This document shows, one piece after another, positions 1 through 12,300 of a stretch of DNA of 64,000 nt. Positions within the stretch are counted from its first letter, which is position 1; every line of letters starts with the position of its first letter. The DNA comes from Norana najaformis (Eukaryota > Annelida > Clitellata > Crassiclitellata > Hormogastridae). The stretch is from the NCBI GenBank assembly GCA_964023275.1, contig OZ029919.1:12831702-12895701 (forward strand). Reading direction: 5' to 3'. A model generated the notes under the pieces. It did not search any database. It had not been told where the DNA came from and worked only from the letters and a program-made list of their open reading frames with translations. The position numbers were made by a program, and so were the translations under genes.

Positions 1-186
1 AAGGAGTACAAGCTAGTCCTGGATGAAGTTGAGAAGTATCAGGCCATGAAAGACGAGATCCGTCATGAGGGTCATACGGTCAGAAGCATCCTAGACAAAG
101 AGAGAAAAATCAAGCTTATCAGGTGTGGCCAAGAGCAGGCCCATGCCGGGTCCTTGAAAAGTCTAGCAGTGCCTGAGTTGTCTTCA
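1..186 (+). CDS. Partial exon of an unidentified gene (left edge)
   Basis: Frame 1 is open from the first base and reads as a charged, helical segment (KEYKLVLDEVEKYQ..., then RSILDKERKIKLIR). I do not recognise the family. Two ends are possible. A donor after base 122 (TCAG|GTGTGG) leaves phase 2, which does not join the last exon at 4274 in a useful frame. Reading on to a donor after base 186 (TTCA|GTGTGA) leaves phase 0, which does join. The TGA at 190-192 closes the frame. An unseen small exon between 187 and 4273 would also solve the phase problem. The upstream part of the gene is outside the window. Confidence 0.5.
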
Positions 187-567
187 GTGTGAGCTCTGTA
201 TGCGTGCGTGTGCTCAGACCTAGGGGATCAGAGAAGATGTGGTCTGTAGTAGGGGCATGATAAGGCCATCCACCCTTCATTTGAGTAGTGTGGGCAGTTG
301 GTGTGTCTGCGCTGGCCTGGTGGGTGGGCTCGGCCAGCGCATTAAATCCGGTGGCTGGGCCAGGGCCGGGGAGCTTCAACTCACTGCCTGCTTCGTGGGA
401 GTGGGCATCAACCAAAGTGGCCCCTGAACTGTGACTGGGAGGCACAGTGGCAGCTTTGTGAGATGTAGGGCAAGAGAGCAGATAACACTTGGTTAACTCA
501 AACTGCCCTTTTACATCTACTGGTTGACTTTTTAATGGTAATATTTGTGTACGCGACTGAGAATTTG

Positions 568-815
568 TAACATTATGCTATAGGCTGTTAGTATGTTCTT
601 TATTCTAGGTTTCTACAATTTAGTAATAGCAATATTAATAGCAATAGTAATAGCAGTAGTAATAGCGGCAGAAATAGCGCATAGCCAGTGTCTAGTGAGC
701 AAGTCTCGGGTGTGAGAGTCTGGTGTATATTAGTGTCTCTGCTCCTACTAGTAGGCCACGGTAGCCATGGCCTATAGTAGCCAACAGCGTTCATGCCTCA
801 ACGGTAGTCCATCCT
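568..815 (+). repeat. Direct repeat, copy 1
   Basis: It begins with ATTATGCTATAGGCTGTTAG, carries an (AATAGC)n-like stretch, then AGTCTGGTGTATATTAG and ends near the TCCATCCTATCACA motif. Copy 2 lies at 2742-2976 in the same orientation and is similar along its length. The class is unknown. Confidence 0.7.
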
Positions 816-1089
816 ATCACACTTTTCCTCCTAAGTATAGTTAATCAAACGCCATGAGTCTAAGATTCTAAGAATGCTATCTCCAAATATATAAGGGTGT
901 CTGTCTCTGCTGTATGTGTTTATCCATTGTTCAGGGTTTGTTGTAGTCCTTTTGTGGGTCTCTGGACTGAGCTAAATGATTGGTTGAAGTGCTGCCGCTG
1001 CTGTTGTGGACCGTGGCTTGTGCCCACTTGAGCAAACTCACCTATCTTCCAACTCGCTACTATCCCCCATTCAATCTGCATACCGTAAG

Positions 1090-2400
1090 TCTCATTCAAC
1101 AGAATCGCCCTTCTTGCTGTTCAGAATGAAATCATGTGTTCCATGGATAAGGGTAGCATGACAGCACTTGTTCTTCTTGACGTGTCTGCTGCGTTTGATA
1201 ATGTGAATCATTCTCTCCTTATAGATCATGTCCAGCACTGGTTTGGTGTTTCTGGCCCCGCCATGCATTGGATTGCTACTTACCTTTAGCCCATGAACTC
1301 AATCAATATATTTGAATGGTTATTATTCGTGTAGTGCTTTGTTGACATGTGGTGTTCCGCATGGTTCTGTGCTTGGTACGCTTTTGTTTAATGTTATACA
1401 CCACACCACTGGGTACACTGCTTGATAATCACTCACTAGGATATCATTTCTATGCAGGTGATACTCAGATGTACATTTCATTTGACAGTTTGTCTTGACA
1501 CTCACTTGTGCAGCTTACGTACGTCTGATGCCTTTGAGGAGGTGCAGTCTTGCATGGCAGTTAATAAACTCCTCCTTAACCCATCAAAGACTGAATTTCT
1601 ACTACTGGTCACTCCACTGCTACTTAAGAAGTTTGAATGCCTTAAATGCTTGAAACTGGGTGAATCACTTGTTGAGTTGGCTGATGTTGCTAGTAATTTG
1701 GGCGTTGTTTTTGATTCTGCCATGTCTCTCACAGACTATGTAAAGGGTATCTGTAAGTCATCATACTTGTATATTTGTTACATATGCAGAACTAGGCATT
1801 ATGTCTCCATGTCTTCAAGGATATCTGGTAAATATGTTGGTCTTCAGTCATCTTGACTACTGTAACTCGCTTCTTGTTGCTATCACAGTCAAACTTGCAG
1901 AAACTCCAGAGAGTTCAGAACTCTTTGGTTAAAGCCACAACTAACACATCAGTTGTGAACATATAACCCCTGTGCTTAAATCTTTGTACTGGCTTCCTGT
2001 TCAGCAAAGGATTTGTTTTAAATTGGGGGCCTATAGTTTATAAAACACTAAACTTTGGGCAACGATAATACTTAAAATCAGTCCTCATTCCCGAGATTTA
2101 TCCTTATTCAACCAAATCACCTGATTGCCTTTTTTCTGGTCATACCTAGGACTAGAACTGTCCTTGGTAAATGCAGTTTTTCAGTTGCTAGATCTAGGTT
2201 TTGGAACTTTCTGTTTCTGTGCATTCTGCTCAGTCACTTGTGTCATTTCATTCTCAACTTAAGACTTACCTTTTTCAAATTGCTTATCCACCATAGGCTG
2301 CCTCTGTCTCATTGGACTGACCTTCTGGGTATTGACCAGACTGAGGCTTGGCTTTGATGCATCATCGGTTGATGCTTGTGCATTAGACCCTGGTACAACA
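1090..2400 (+). mobile_element. LINE relic, CR1/L2-like reverse transcriptase
   Basis: Broken reading frames preserve reverse-transcriptase motifs in order: LVLLDVSAAFDNVNHSLL near 1170 (catalytic Asp region), NKLLLNPSKTEFLL near 1565, SNLGVVFDSAMSL near 1690, and the downstream LDYCNS-like and 'P(A/S)LWxSLP'-like C-terminal region up to about 2330. Many stops and frameshifts show it is dead. It sits between the two copies of the 235-bp repeat. Confidence 0.8.
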
Positions 2401-2419
2401 GAAGTTACTAATTACAGTT

Positions 2420-2720
2420 ACAATCTCGGCTCAGCGACCTTGTTGTAGATGCCAAGAGGAAGGCATTGCAGTGGTGTCTTTTCATCGATGTACCACTTCT
2501 GACACCATGTAGCATTATGAGGAGGAAAACTGCATTAAAAGAATTATGACAGCTGAGGTTTACGGACGCCGCAGTCGTGGACGATAAAAGAAGAGATGGG
2601 GAGACATGATTCAGCAAGACCTAAAGCTCCTCAGATTGAAGAAAGAAGATACCGAAGACAGAAACAAATGGAAAAGAAGGATTCGTGTGGCTGACCCCTC
2701 TCCTAGGAGGGATTAATTCC
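2420..2720 (+). mobile_element. Second LINE relic, C-terminal end of a pol protein
   Basis: One frame reads EVYGRRSRGR, a stop, then KKRWGDMIQQDLKLLRLKKE and DRNKWKRRIRVADPSPRRD. This is the well-known tail of a non-LTR retrotransposon pol family that differs from the CR1-like relic just upstream. It is degenerate. Confidence 0.6.
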
Positions 2721-2741
2721 ACCCAGAAGGAAGAAGAAGAA

Positions 2742-2976
2742 GCATTATGCTATATACTTTTAGTATATTCTTTATGCTAGGATACTACAGCATAGTAACA
2801 GCAGTAGTAATAGCAATAGCAATAGCAGTGGGAAAGCACCTAGTCCAGCCAGTATCTAGTTAGCTGGTTGGGCATGTGAGAGTCTGGTTTATTGCTCCTA
2901 TGAGTAGACCGTGGTAGGTGTGGCCTGTAGCAGCCAGTAACGTTCATGCCTTTATGATAGTCCATCCCATCACAGA
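2742..2976 (+). repeat. Direct repeat, copy 2
   Basis: This is the same element as 568-815: ATTATGCTATATACTTTTAG, the AATAGC-rich stretch, then GAGAGTCTGGTTTATTGC and the TCCATCCCATCACA end. Together the copies bracket about 1.9 kb of LINE relics. Confidence 0.7.
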
Positions 2977-3384
2977 AGTACCACGACTGGGAAGTACACA
3001 AGTGGGAGTAGCCAGGGAGATTGACAGTAAATCCTTTGGCAAAAACCCCGGCCTCTAATAGTTTTAGAGAATACCATTTAAAACTATTAAACTTGGGCTT
3101 TTAGAGCATATTTATGCAAAATGACATGCAGTTATTACTGGTCTGAATATCCATTCTATCCTGGAGAGTTTGCTTTTGATGTTGGGAATTTAACACCCTG
3201 CAAATCAAGACCAGGACTGTAGGCTGACTACAGCATCTGCTGAAAGGATCTGCTAAAGAAAACAAAATTTTAAAAAACTTCAGTGGTAGTCTACCAGTCC
3301 CTGGCCATTTGGGTTAAAAGCGACCCCTGGGCCGAGTTTTATCACTTTTGGCAAAAGATCAAACCCCTTGTCTCCTGGCAGATC

Positions 3385-3425
3385 CATATATATATATGTG
3401 TGTATATATATATATATATAAATTA
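3385..3425. repeat. TA/TG microsatellite
   Basis: A run of alternating TA dinucleotides with an internal GTGTG interruption, inside the intron of the first gene. Confidence 0.8.
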
Positions 3426-4273
3426 TTTAACATTAGTGGTCTATGTATAGTAATAATAGAATTGAAATAATGACAGTCACAGGTAATGCATCCATTGTAT
3501 ATTGCATAACAATATCTCTGCAACTAAATAAGCCTGCATGACAAGCATTTGCAAGTATGAGGGAAAACATGGTAATGAGACTTCCAGATGTTACTAGAAC
3601 TTCTCAACATACGCATCATCACTACAGTAATGTGGTACAGTGCAAACTTGTACAATTAAAACAACTAGAGGATGAGTACTGTTCACTTGTTTACCAGTCT
3701 GCTAATCTCTTCCATATGACTGTGTGATTGAATGTGATTGAATGTTCCCTTTTGAACTGTCCACACTTATTCTGGTCTCCTTTCTGATTGTCACTTGGCA
3801 GCTATGAAATTCTTGGCCTATTAACATTCATTAGCTATAATCATGACCAAAATATTGCAATACCTGATGTACTGCTTGCAATATAAGTAATGGTAAGTTA
3901 AGGTCTTGCTGGGATGGGCATCACTTGTCAGTACCACCATGATATACTTGAGGGAGCTGTATTCCAGTCTTCAATCAACCATGTCGATGATCATTGCTCT
4001 GCTCCCCTTAGAGGTGCAGGTGCTGCATTTCTGCACGTCATCTCAAGCCCATTGTATTTTCTCCTGTCAGACTGTCTTTGTGGAACAGTTTTCCCTCTTT
4101 TCTCTTCTTTGAACTGGTTACTTCATTTTTGCGAAGTTGAGTGTTCTGTTCTGTAGCTATTTGACAACTTCCAGCACCCGACTGATATTCCTGTTGTAAT
4201 GTACAAGTATTTATGTTGATGTAGCTTATTATATTCGTTGTGATAAGCATGCAGTTTGTTCATTTGTTTTTAG

Positions 4274-4579
4274 GTGCGTGCTGATCGTACAAGACGTGCG
4301 TCACATCCAGAAACCAATAATCATCATCCTCATGGTTTTATCGATAGTCTAAGGCGACAGTTCAGTCGACGATCCAGGACCAGCTCCCATGGAGATGACT
4401 ATGAGAATGCCTCAGGGCCTGACGATGTTCCAGTCATGCAGCCGGGCAGCAGCAGACTGTCACAGGGCAGCAGCAGACTGTCACAGGGCAGCAGCAGACT
4501 GTCACAGCGTGTAAGTGTCCAGTCAGTCCCAGAAGAGGATGAGGAAGCAGCAGAAGTGAATTGTGAGGCAGCTGAATGA
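4274..4579 (+). CDS. C-terminal exon of the same unidentified gene
   Basis: A clear acceptor (TTTTTAG at 4267-4273) is followed by 101 open codons ending in TGA. The peptide is basic then acidic and looks disordered: it has FIDSLRRQFSRRSRTSS, a DDYENASGPDD stretch, a threefold heptad GSSRLSQ (a 21-bp DNA repeat, 4443-4507) and a Glu-rich end. It resembles the cytoplasmic tail of a membrane or scaffold protein, but I cannot name the family. The only simple in-frame join I found to the upstream exon uses the donor after base 186. A possible poly(A) signal AATAAA lies far downstream at 5889-5894. The repeat itself is likely to vary in length between individuals. Confidence 0.55.
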   Translation: MRADRTRRASHPETNNHHPHGFIDSLRRQFSRRSRTSSHGDDYENASGPDDVPVMQPGSSRLSQGSSRLSQGSSRLSQRVSVQSVPEEDEEAAEVNCEAAE

Positions 4580-7500
4580 TAATACATGGCTCAATCAACA
4601 CAACTCAGAACTGCTCAAAAACGGGAAAGGTTCTACTGGAGAACCGAATTTCTTTCCGTTTTACTCTGCATGCTGCAGTGAATTTAGGAAACTGAGGAAT
4701 TTTAATATTTGTGTTTTACAAGGCCATCTCAAAGATGCTGTTCAAGTTTTTGTTGTTTGGCAGTATGTTGTGTTTTGTGGTTGTTGAGAATTGATTTTTC
4801 TATTGACAGTTGCAAAGTTTACTTGGAACAGTGCCTAGCACAAAATGTTTTCAATTGTTTTTGATTTTTTGGAATGCCTGAATATTTAGAAGTGATTCTA
4901 TGTTCAAGTTTCATTCCTGAACTGCCTTATAATTTTTAATAGCATTTGAGGTTAAGCTGGCTACCTTAACATCAGCAGTTTATTTTAAAGCATGCTAAAG
5001 TATTATTATTATGGTAATTTGCTAAACATTTTATATTTGCGTTCGTGAAAATGAGTCTGATTGTCAGATTTTGACTGTTTGTTTTGATATATGTAGTGAT
5101 GTGAGAGATTGGCTAATGTCATGTTATTTTTACTAGGTATTGTAAAAGGTGACGTTAATTTCTACTCTGGTCAGCATCTAGGTTTTTTAATGCTTCTTGT
5201 TTATTCTACTTTTGTCTCTCAAAACTTGTTTGGAAAATCAAGAAGCTAGATTTTTTCTAGACTTGGCTAAATCATGGTAAATGATTTTGAGAATTTGCAT
5301 AGTACCCCAGAACTTCATTCATTATGCACCACTGTAACACAAAATCAGATACCAGTATATCACAGTTGGGTATGTGAATGTCAAACAGTATTCAGATTTT
5401 TTACATGACCTGCTGATTATGCAATTTCGTTAGAACAAACTGCATGGAGGAAGGCCCAGGACAGGAAAGATTGGTGCCATATCAAGGATTTGGTGACACT
5501 CACCTGAGTTTGCCCTAGAAAGAGAAAGCTATAACACAAAGTTTGACATGGCTGCCGAAGAAATTGCTGTAATGGGCTTCCAGCATACTTCAAACATTGT
5601 CATTTCTGCTCTCATATGTTGTGCTTAGGTACTGCAGTTTTCGTCCTGTAAGAACATGTATCATGTGCCTTTCTATCACATGAGGGGTTATGGTTATAAG
5701 CATGGCACCTAAGATAAATGTTGAAGAGTTTGCTCATGGCTGCCTAAGAGAGACGGACTTGACTCTGGGTTGTACTGAAAGTCCCGTGATAGTTATGTGG
5801 ACCTGGTTAAGTGCCCTGTTTGCACTGGAGGCTGAATGACGATCGCCTTCAGTTTACAGTGGATCAGTGTATAAATTACGTAAATTGAAATAAAATGAAA
5901 CTTTATTTTATGTTATCAGAAAACACTGAAACGTGGACTGCGACTTTTATCCATTATTATATGGTTGAATGGTTTAAGTCTGCTGAAGCCAGCTGTTGAA
6001 CTGAAATGTAATTGTGCTGTGATGCACAGCCGCTGGCCTTCTCAGGAAATTTCCTATCAGGTAAACATATGCAGCCAGAGCACATCAAACATTTGCACCA
6101 GTTTTTTTTGGTGACTTTCAGTAGTTGTAGTGTTTGATAGTTATCACTGTGCTGCTAGACATGATTTGCCCATGTTATTGTACAGTTTTGTTCCGATTTG
6201 AACCAGTATGCATAGCTAACAGCTTTTACTCGGTGTATGCTGAATGGATTTTTCTTACTTAGTGTTTCCATCTTTTATCTTTTGCATTGCAGATCAAATA
6301 CCGGTAGGTTATCGTTTCAGGCTTAATGTTACATGTATTTAACACAACTGTCATGAAAACAGTCATAATATACCAGTGAATTTTTCAGTTTCAGTACTGG
6401 TAGTTCACTGATGAGGTCACATAGAAGGCAAAGGCTATCATTTGAAGGAGAAAGGAATTAGTTTTGCACAGCTGATATTTTTAAACCGTGTCATGATATG
6501 CATATCATGTTTTAATGCATGTATCCATGTCCTCCTGTGCAATTCTTCATGTTCTGTTAAATGTCATCTTTCGCTTGTCATTCTTTCATGCTTTGTATTC
6601 CATTTCATTTTATGTATTGCTTTCATTGCATCATTTTGGTGGCATAGCCTTGGAGATGCCGAGTGCAAGTGCTCGCATTCGGGCTTCGAGAAAGATCAAG
6701 GGTTTCATGCAAGTCCACTTCAATAATCTATGAGCTGTCTCCAAACTGAAAACATCTAGAAGCACAAGACTGTTGAATATGCCCTAGTATTAAATACATG
6801 AAACAAAGCACCAATTTTTGTAGACTGTAAGAATATGGATTTCATAGTTTTCTTAGATGATATCCATACTCTGCATAATAATGAAGAAAGTCAAAGGAGT
6901 AAAGGGAGTGAAAGGAAAAGGCGGGAAACAGATTGAGTAAGAAACACAAATGGCAAGCAGGCAGTAAAGAGGGTTCCTGCTTTGTTAACTGTGGTTACAC
7001 CAATGTACACTTGTTTTGCATTTTCTCTCGTTTGACATTTTATGCAGGTTTTGAAGAGGCAGTGTATTTGTTTTACTTCCAGTTTTGTGGCAACATGTGC
7101 CAGTCTGATGAAGTCTTGGGGTGCCTTTGACCATGCAAATGTATTTGATTTACTGTGTGCAGATTTTCATGAAGCACAACACACTTTGACGTAAAATTCA
7201 TCCTAGAATTACCTAGAGTTTGTAATGGGTTCTCTGGCAAACATTAGTTCAACCAACTTGCATGTAACCTATAAACCATCTCTGCTCAGGGCTCGTACAA
7301 TGCAAGTTTTCTTTCAATAATTCACTTGTATTTTTTGGGATCATTTTCGCTTACAATTTCTAGTGCCATATGCTCAAGCATCATTTTGGCAAGGCATTCT
7401 AATACAGTGCTGCACTCTTAAGGCCCTGTTAATGTGGTATTATCTAAAGCTCTTTGTGAGTTCTAGGTAGCCTACTTTTCATGAGCAAGGATTTGCCGCA

Positions 7501-9301
7501 CTTTTAAGAAAAATGTTATTGGTATATGCTGCACTTTAAAGAAAAAATTATTGGTAGCTAATACTCTGTGCCTTTTTGTCAACTGTCATAGGAAAATTGC
7601 ATGTTATTTAAAATCTTGTACAGCAAGTTCAGTACATTAGGATAATTGAAGGATTGGCAGTTTCTTAATTATTTTGCTTCCAGTTTGTTGAGTTATGGCA
7701 GCTGCAGTTTAAAATCACAGTTGACCAAATATGCAAAATGTGAATTGACATTTACTATCAAACATGTTTTCACATTGCTTAGAAGGTCTTTGCTGTCATC
7801 AGACTGTTAACGAATTGACATTGTATTCAACAGTAACGTACATATTTACAGGCAAACATGTTTGCAATTTTCTTGGAAACTACCAACCAGGCCTGTACTA
7901 TCAGCAGTGTGTTTTGTAATCACAGTGGAAAACAAACAAAACATTGGTTAATTCAAAAGGCATACTTGGTCCGTTCCAGCATCAGTGGTGTAAACATAAA
8001 CTGGTTCCTTTATCATGAAAACATCACTTAATACAACACCTTGCCATGAAATATTTAACATCTGGCTCCGCTCATCCAACCTGAACCGTCATACTTTGTT
8101 TCACTTTTGGGTCTAGGCTTCCTATACACTTGGCGGTTGACACATCCAATGCCAAGTGCTGTGACATTTTTTGGCCTATATCATTTATAGCCTCAACAAC
8201 TCTCAGCATCAACTATTACCTTTGCATTCATGGGAAAATACATTTACTGCTGAACAGAATGTAATATATAGATTTAAATATACTAACCTATGTTGACTGC
8301 CGTAGATATTTGCAACAGAATCTAGTCTAATATAGCAGCAGAGTGATGCATTAGTAAGACCCTTCAGAAGTTGGCAGGTGAAATATTACCAAACGACTAA
8401 ACTTTTTGCTTTCACCACTGAGACCTGGATTAGACATGGATGGTATTGCCACACTGTTTGAAACTGCTGTGGCCATGACCACAATACATGTGCAAGTGCC
8501 TCTTTATATCCAGTAGTGTGCAGACTCATTGTAAATTGTGTTGATAGATGTTCAATGCTACCCGCAAATTTGGCTAACACGAATTCTTCACACTAGACGT
8601 CTGCATTTCAAGTTAAACAATTTGCACTCTTACGTAAGTTGCTTTCTATGTTGCTGGTTTTTCTGTGGTTCGAAAAAACTGGTTTCACGTACAGATTTTC
8701 AAATACTCACAGGAAATTACTGGCTTATACTGTGTTAAATGTTGTTTCAGGTTTACAGCATGCATGTGGTGCCTGTCTGGTGTAAAATTTTGTGAATTGG
8801 TACTTGTCCATGATCTCTGCCTACACATATTGGTACAGAAAATAATCTCGACTGGCAGGGAAATTATCTAAGAAATGTACTATTATGAACTGAAAAGAAG
8901 TCTGTAACCAATTTAAAAATGAAGGTTCCGGTTTAACCCATTTTTTTTCTTTTCATTAGGGTAATATCTAAATAGGCTTCCTTCATAATTAAACCAACCT
9001 TTATATCACATAACTGCTGACCAATTCAGATCATTTGTGCACAGTACAGCTTCATTACATTAAAAAAGAACCACGGTTTTGAAATAATTTGTAGGAACAG
9101 GAATGTTTCGTAGCACCAAGGCTTCATTCACTGCATTCAGAAACGGTGCAGAATCAGTGCAGAAAAAGAGCACATGAGATCTGTGGAGGGTTTGCAGTTG
9201 TTATTCCATCTCTCTACATCCCAGCCATTTGGCCCCAAAAGGCACAAAACAGTTCTAGCACTACAGAGTCAGCACAATCAGACGGTTCAAGCAGCTTTCA
9301 T
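4580..9301. other. 3' flanks of two convergent genes
   Basis: AT-rich sequence between the stop codon of the plus-strand gene and the stop codon of NAA40. It must contain both 3' UTRs. Nothing here reads as a conserved protein. A short LINE scrap lies at 5428-5510 and a coding-like patch at 6650-6726 (see findings). Otherwise I see only unstructured AT-rich DNA. Confidence 0.6.
5428..5510 (+). mobile_element. Short LINE pol scrap
   Basis: One frame reads TAWRKAQDRKDWCHIKDLVT and then LT-stop, which resembles the extreme C-terminus of non-LTR pol proteins (QDRxxW...). It is short, so the call is weak. Confidence 0.35.
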
Positions 9302-12300
9302 CTAGTGACAGCAGTGACCACCGCAAGCATAGAGTCCATTGTGCACCGGCGCCTGTGGTGCAACTGGTTTTGGTTTAATGCCAATTCTCTTGCTTAAGAT
9401 CTCGTGTGTGCACGACTCTTCGTCCATCACAGCAGACACCAGGGACTCTTCTGGACTGCTTTCATCTACTGCATATCTAAAAACGTTGCAAGAAACACCT
9501 TCTTAATAAGCCATCAACTGTAGTTTACAAATGCCTACAAATTTTGTGATTATGTGTTAAATCCGATGTCTGATGAAGTTCCAAAATAATCTTCAGAAAG
9601 TTATGGCAAACCTAAAACCTCAAACCTAGCAAGATCACAGGTGAAATTAGTGGTCATCATAACAGTCGCTTGCACTGGGGGAATGAATAGGGGATCCTGG
9701 TTGAACAGCTGCTGTGGTGTGTAAAATGGTACCAAATGAGTGGCTGTATTACAAATGGTAAACAAGAAAAGACAACTACTATTCGATTCATTCAGGACAA
9801 CTTCTTACTAAATAACCACATGAACTGGAGCTACATAAATCAAGTGAAGTTTCATTGTCCTAGTTCATTTTATGTACATAGAAGATCACAATCATAACCA
9901 TGCAAATATTCATACTTTAATTTCTTCTTGAAGAATTCTTGTGATTCATGATTATTCTTAAACACAGTCAGCATCACTTTCTTCATCTGTGCTCTGAAAT
10001 TGTCACCAGTTAAAACATACATACATACATGCATACATCAAACATACATTGTTGCAGGATGTCTAGTGATATGAAATTAGATACCAGTTTAGGTAAACAT
10101 GGTTTTATTACTTAAGGTATTTACACACAAACGGCGAGAAAACCCACAGAAACCTCAACGTCCACCAAAAGACAGGTGACACAAAATGACTCAAAAGAAG
10201 CAAAACAGCCCAGAAGAACCAAACAAGTCATCCACACAGGAAGACTAAACACAACTAGTTGAGAGAAACTGGCAACAACATGGCCATGCAGGACCAAACC
10301 AAAATCCAGTCTGAACCAAAATTAAACACAACACCTTTCTATATGGTCGGATTTCCAGCCAAAATGTAAATAAAGTGTACAAAGTACAACTCAGCATACT
10401 CAGTCCTATCCCATACACCGCATGTAACAATACAGTATATATATATTTGCTGATGTATAAGTGTCTGTGGCCAAGAAAAGTCATGGAGGAGTGAAATGCA
10501 GTTTTCTGGTTTTGCCAGTGTATTGAAACACAAAGTAAACACAAATATATTCCACTGATATGCCACTGTCTGAATCCTGAACTCTTGCTAAAAAAAGTAA
10601 TAAATGTACGCCAAAATATAAATTTTTACTAAAAAATAATAAAAACATAGGGCCAACAATCACTGGAAGCAGAGACAGATGCCACTTTTTAAGTGACATC
10701 AGCCTTACAAGACAGCAATATGTAATCTTCTCTTATCCGGAAAAATGGACAAACATTACTGAGAATGCAAGATGAAAACGAGAATGTCATCGTTCGGACA
10801 ATCAAAACCATTAAAAAGATACACACTTGAAGGCCAGCAACTCCAAAATCTGAATAAGAAACTTTCCAAGGCCTTTACGTCTGACAGCTTCATCCAACTG
10901 AATCTCATAACTGCAACAAACAGGTAACAAACAGTGTTATAAACACGACACTTTGACAACTTGCCATTCACTAAGAAACTTTTACACATTTTCACAGCTT
11001 ACGAGTCCAACTGAATAGAAATCACACAGGTAGTCATAAGGCCACCAGTCTCAATTATGTTAATGCGCCTAGCAAACCCAGCCAAAGTTTAAAAACCAGC
11101 ATGCAAGAAACATGCTCAGGTCATAGTAACGAATAGATCTGAAACACTTCTCTGCATAATTTTCACAGAAATGTGCAACATATGGCTTCAAATGTCTTGT
11201 ATGATCATACAGGTCTCCCTTTATGAGAAGTCCCAAGTCACGCAGCATTTTTGATCAATTTTAAAACACAAGAGTAAAGTTTCCAGTCACCGATATTGTA
11301 TGTTGGCTGGTTTGATTTGACGACATCAAGGCCTGTGCCTTCATCAAAGAAGTCGGCAATGAAGAAAGACAGGTGAAACGTGAATGCACTACATAGAACA
11401 TTTTATGACCAAGTCTCAGCTTGTATCAGCTTACACTGTCTATGTTTATGCACCCGATAAGTTTCCTTACCAGTAAAGAACTTCTTCTTCTCCCTCCCAA
11501 TCGAATCGAAAATGAACGAGAGCAATTGGGCGCGATTCGTTGTTAACATCTCGAGCTATGAGATACCATGCCTTTTCATCAGTCATCTCCTCCTTCTTCT
11601 GCTTATCATTCCAACCCCAGTGGTTGTCTTCATATCTACACAATTACTACAGATAAGGCATCAGAAGAGAAACCACATAAAAACAAACAAGTCAATGGGA
11701 GTTTAGTTAATTGTGCTGGAACTAGTAGCACAACCTGATGACACTGTCTATCAAACCTGTTAATTTTCTATCTGTTATATTAATCCATAATATGTCACAC
11801 AACCTGAGTGGCAGAATAATTCCTTCCTTCCTTCAAGTCCATTGGTCTCACTGCCAACTGATAAATGTGAGATCATTTAATTGTGCATTCAGTTGTTTCC
11901 CTTAACAACTCACTGTCGTGCATCACAAGAGCCAAATCAAGGTCAGTAGAATAATTACTTGTAGAATTCAAAGTCCTGATGTACTTGTAAAAGAAATGGC
12001 TTTCGCATGACAGCATGAAGACCATGCTTGGCAGTGAGTTTGGTACTATCAGACTGATAATTATCAGGTAATGGAAATGTTCTTGATACGGTACTACATA
12101 AACATCTATTCAAATCACATCAAATACATTGTAGAAAGTGAAAAGTGATGGCATGACCAATTTACACTGCAGAAAGTGAAAAGTGATGGCATGACCAATT
12201 TGATGACATTAAAACTGACCAAGTAACAGAAACAAAGTCCTTACAAATGTAACTTACAATGTCTCCATGTTAGCTTTTGTTAAATTGAATGCCCACTCAA

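Larger units (their letters stand above)
123..4273 (+). other. Intron region packed with repeats
   Basis: This interval separates the two exons of the first gene. It holds a paired ~235-bp repeat (568-815 and 2742-2976), two LINE relics (1090-2400 and 2420-2720) and a TA-rich microsatellite near 3390. I found no convincing additional exon in 123-567 or 2977-4273. Confidence 0.5.

Noticed and set aside
6442-6733. Two overlapping open frames of 94 and 72 codons
   Set aside because: They are hydrophobic and Cys/Phe-rich, with no motif; typical of T-rich noncoding DNA. Only the short 3' patch is kept as a weak finding.
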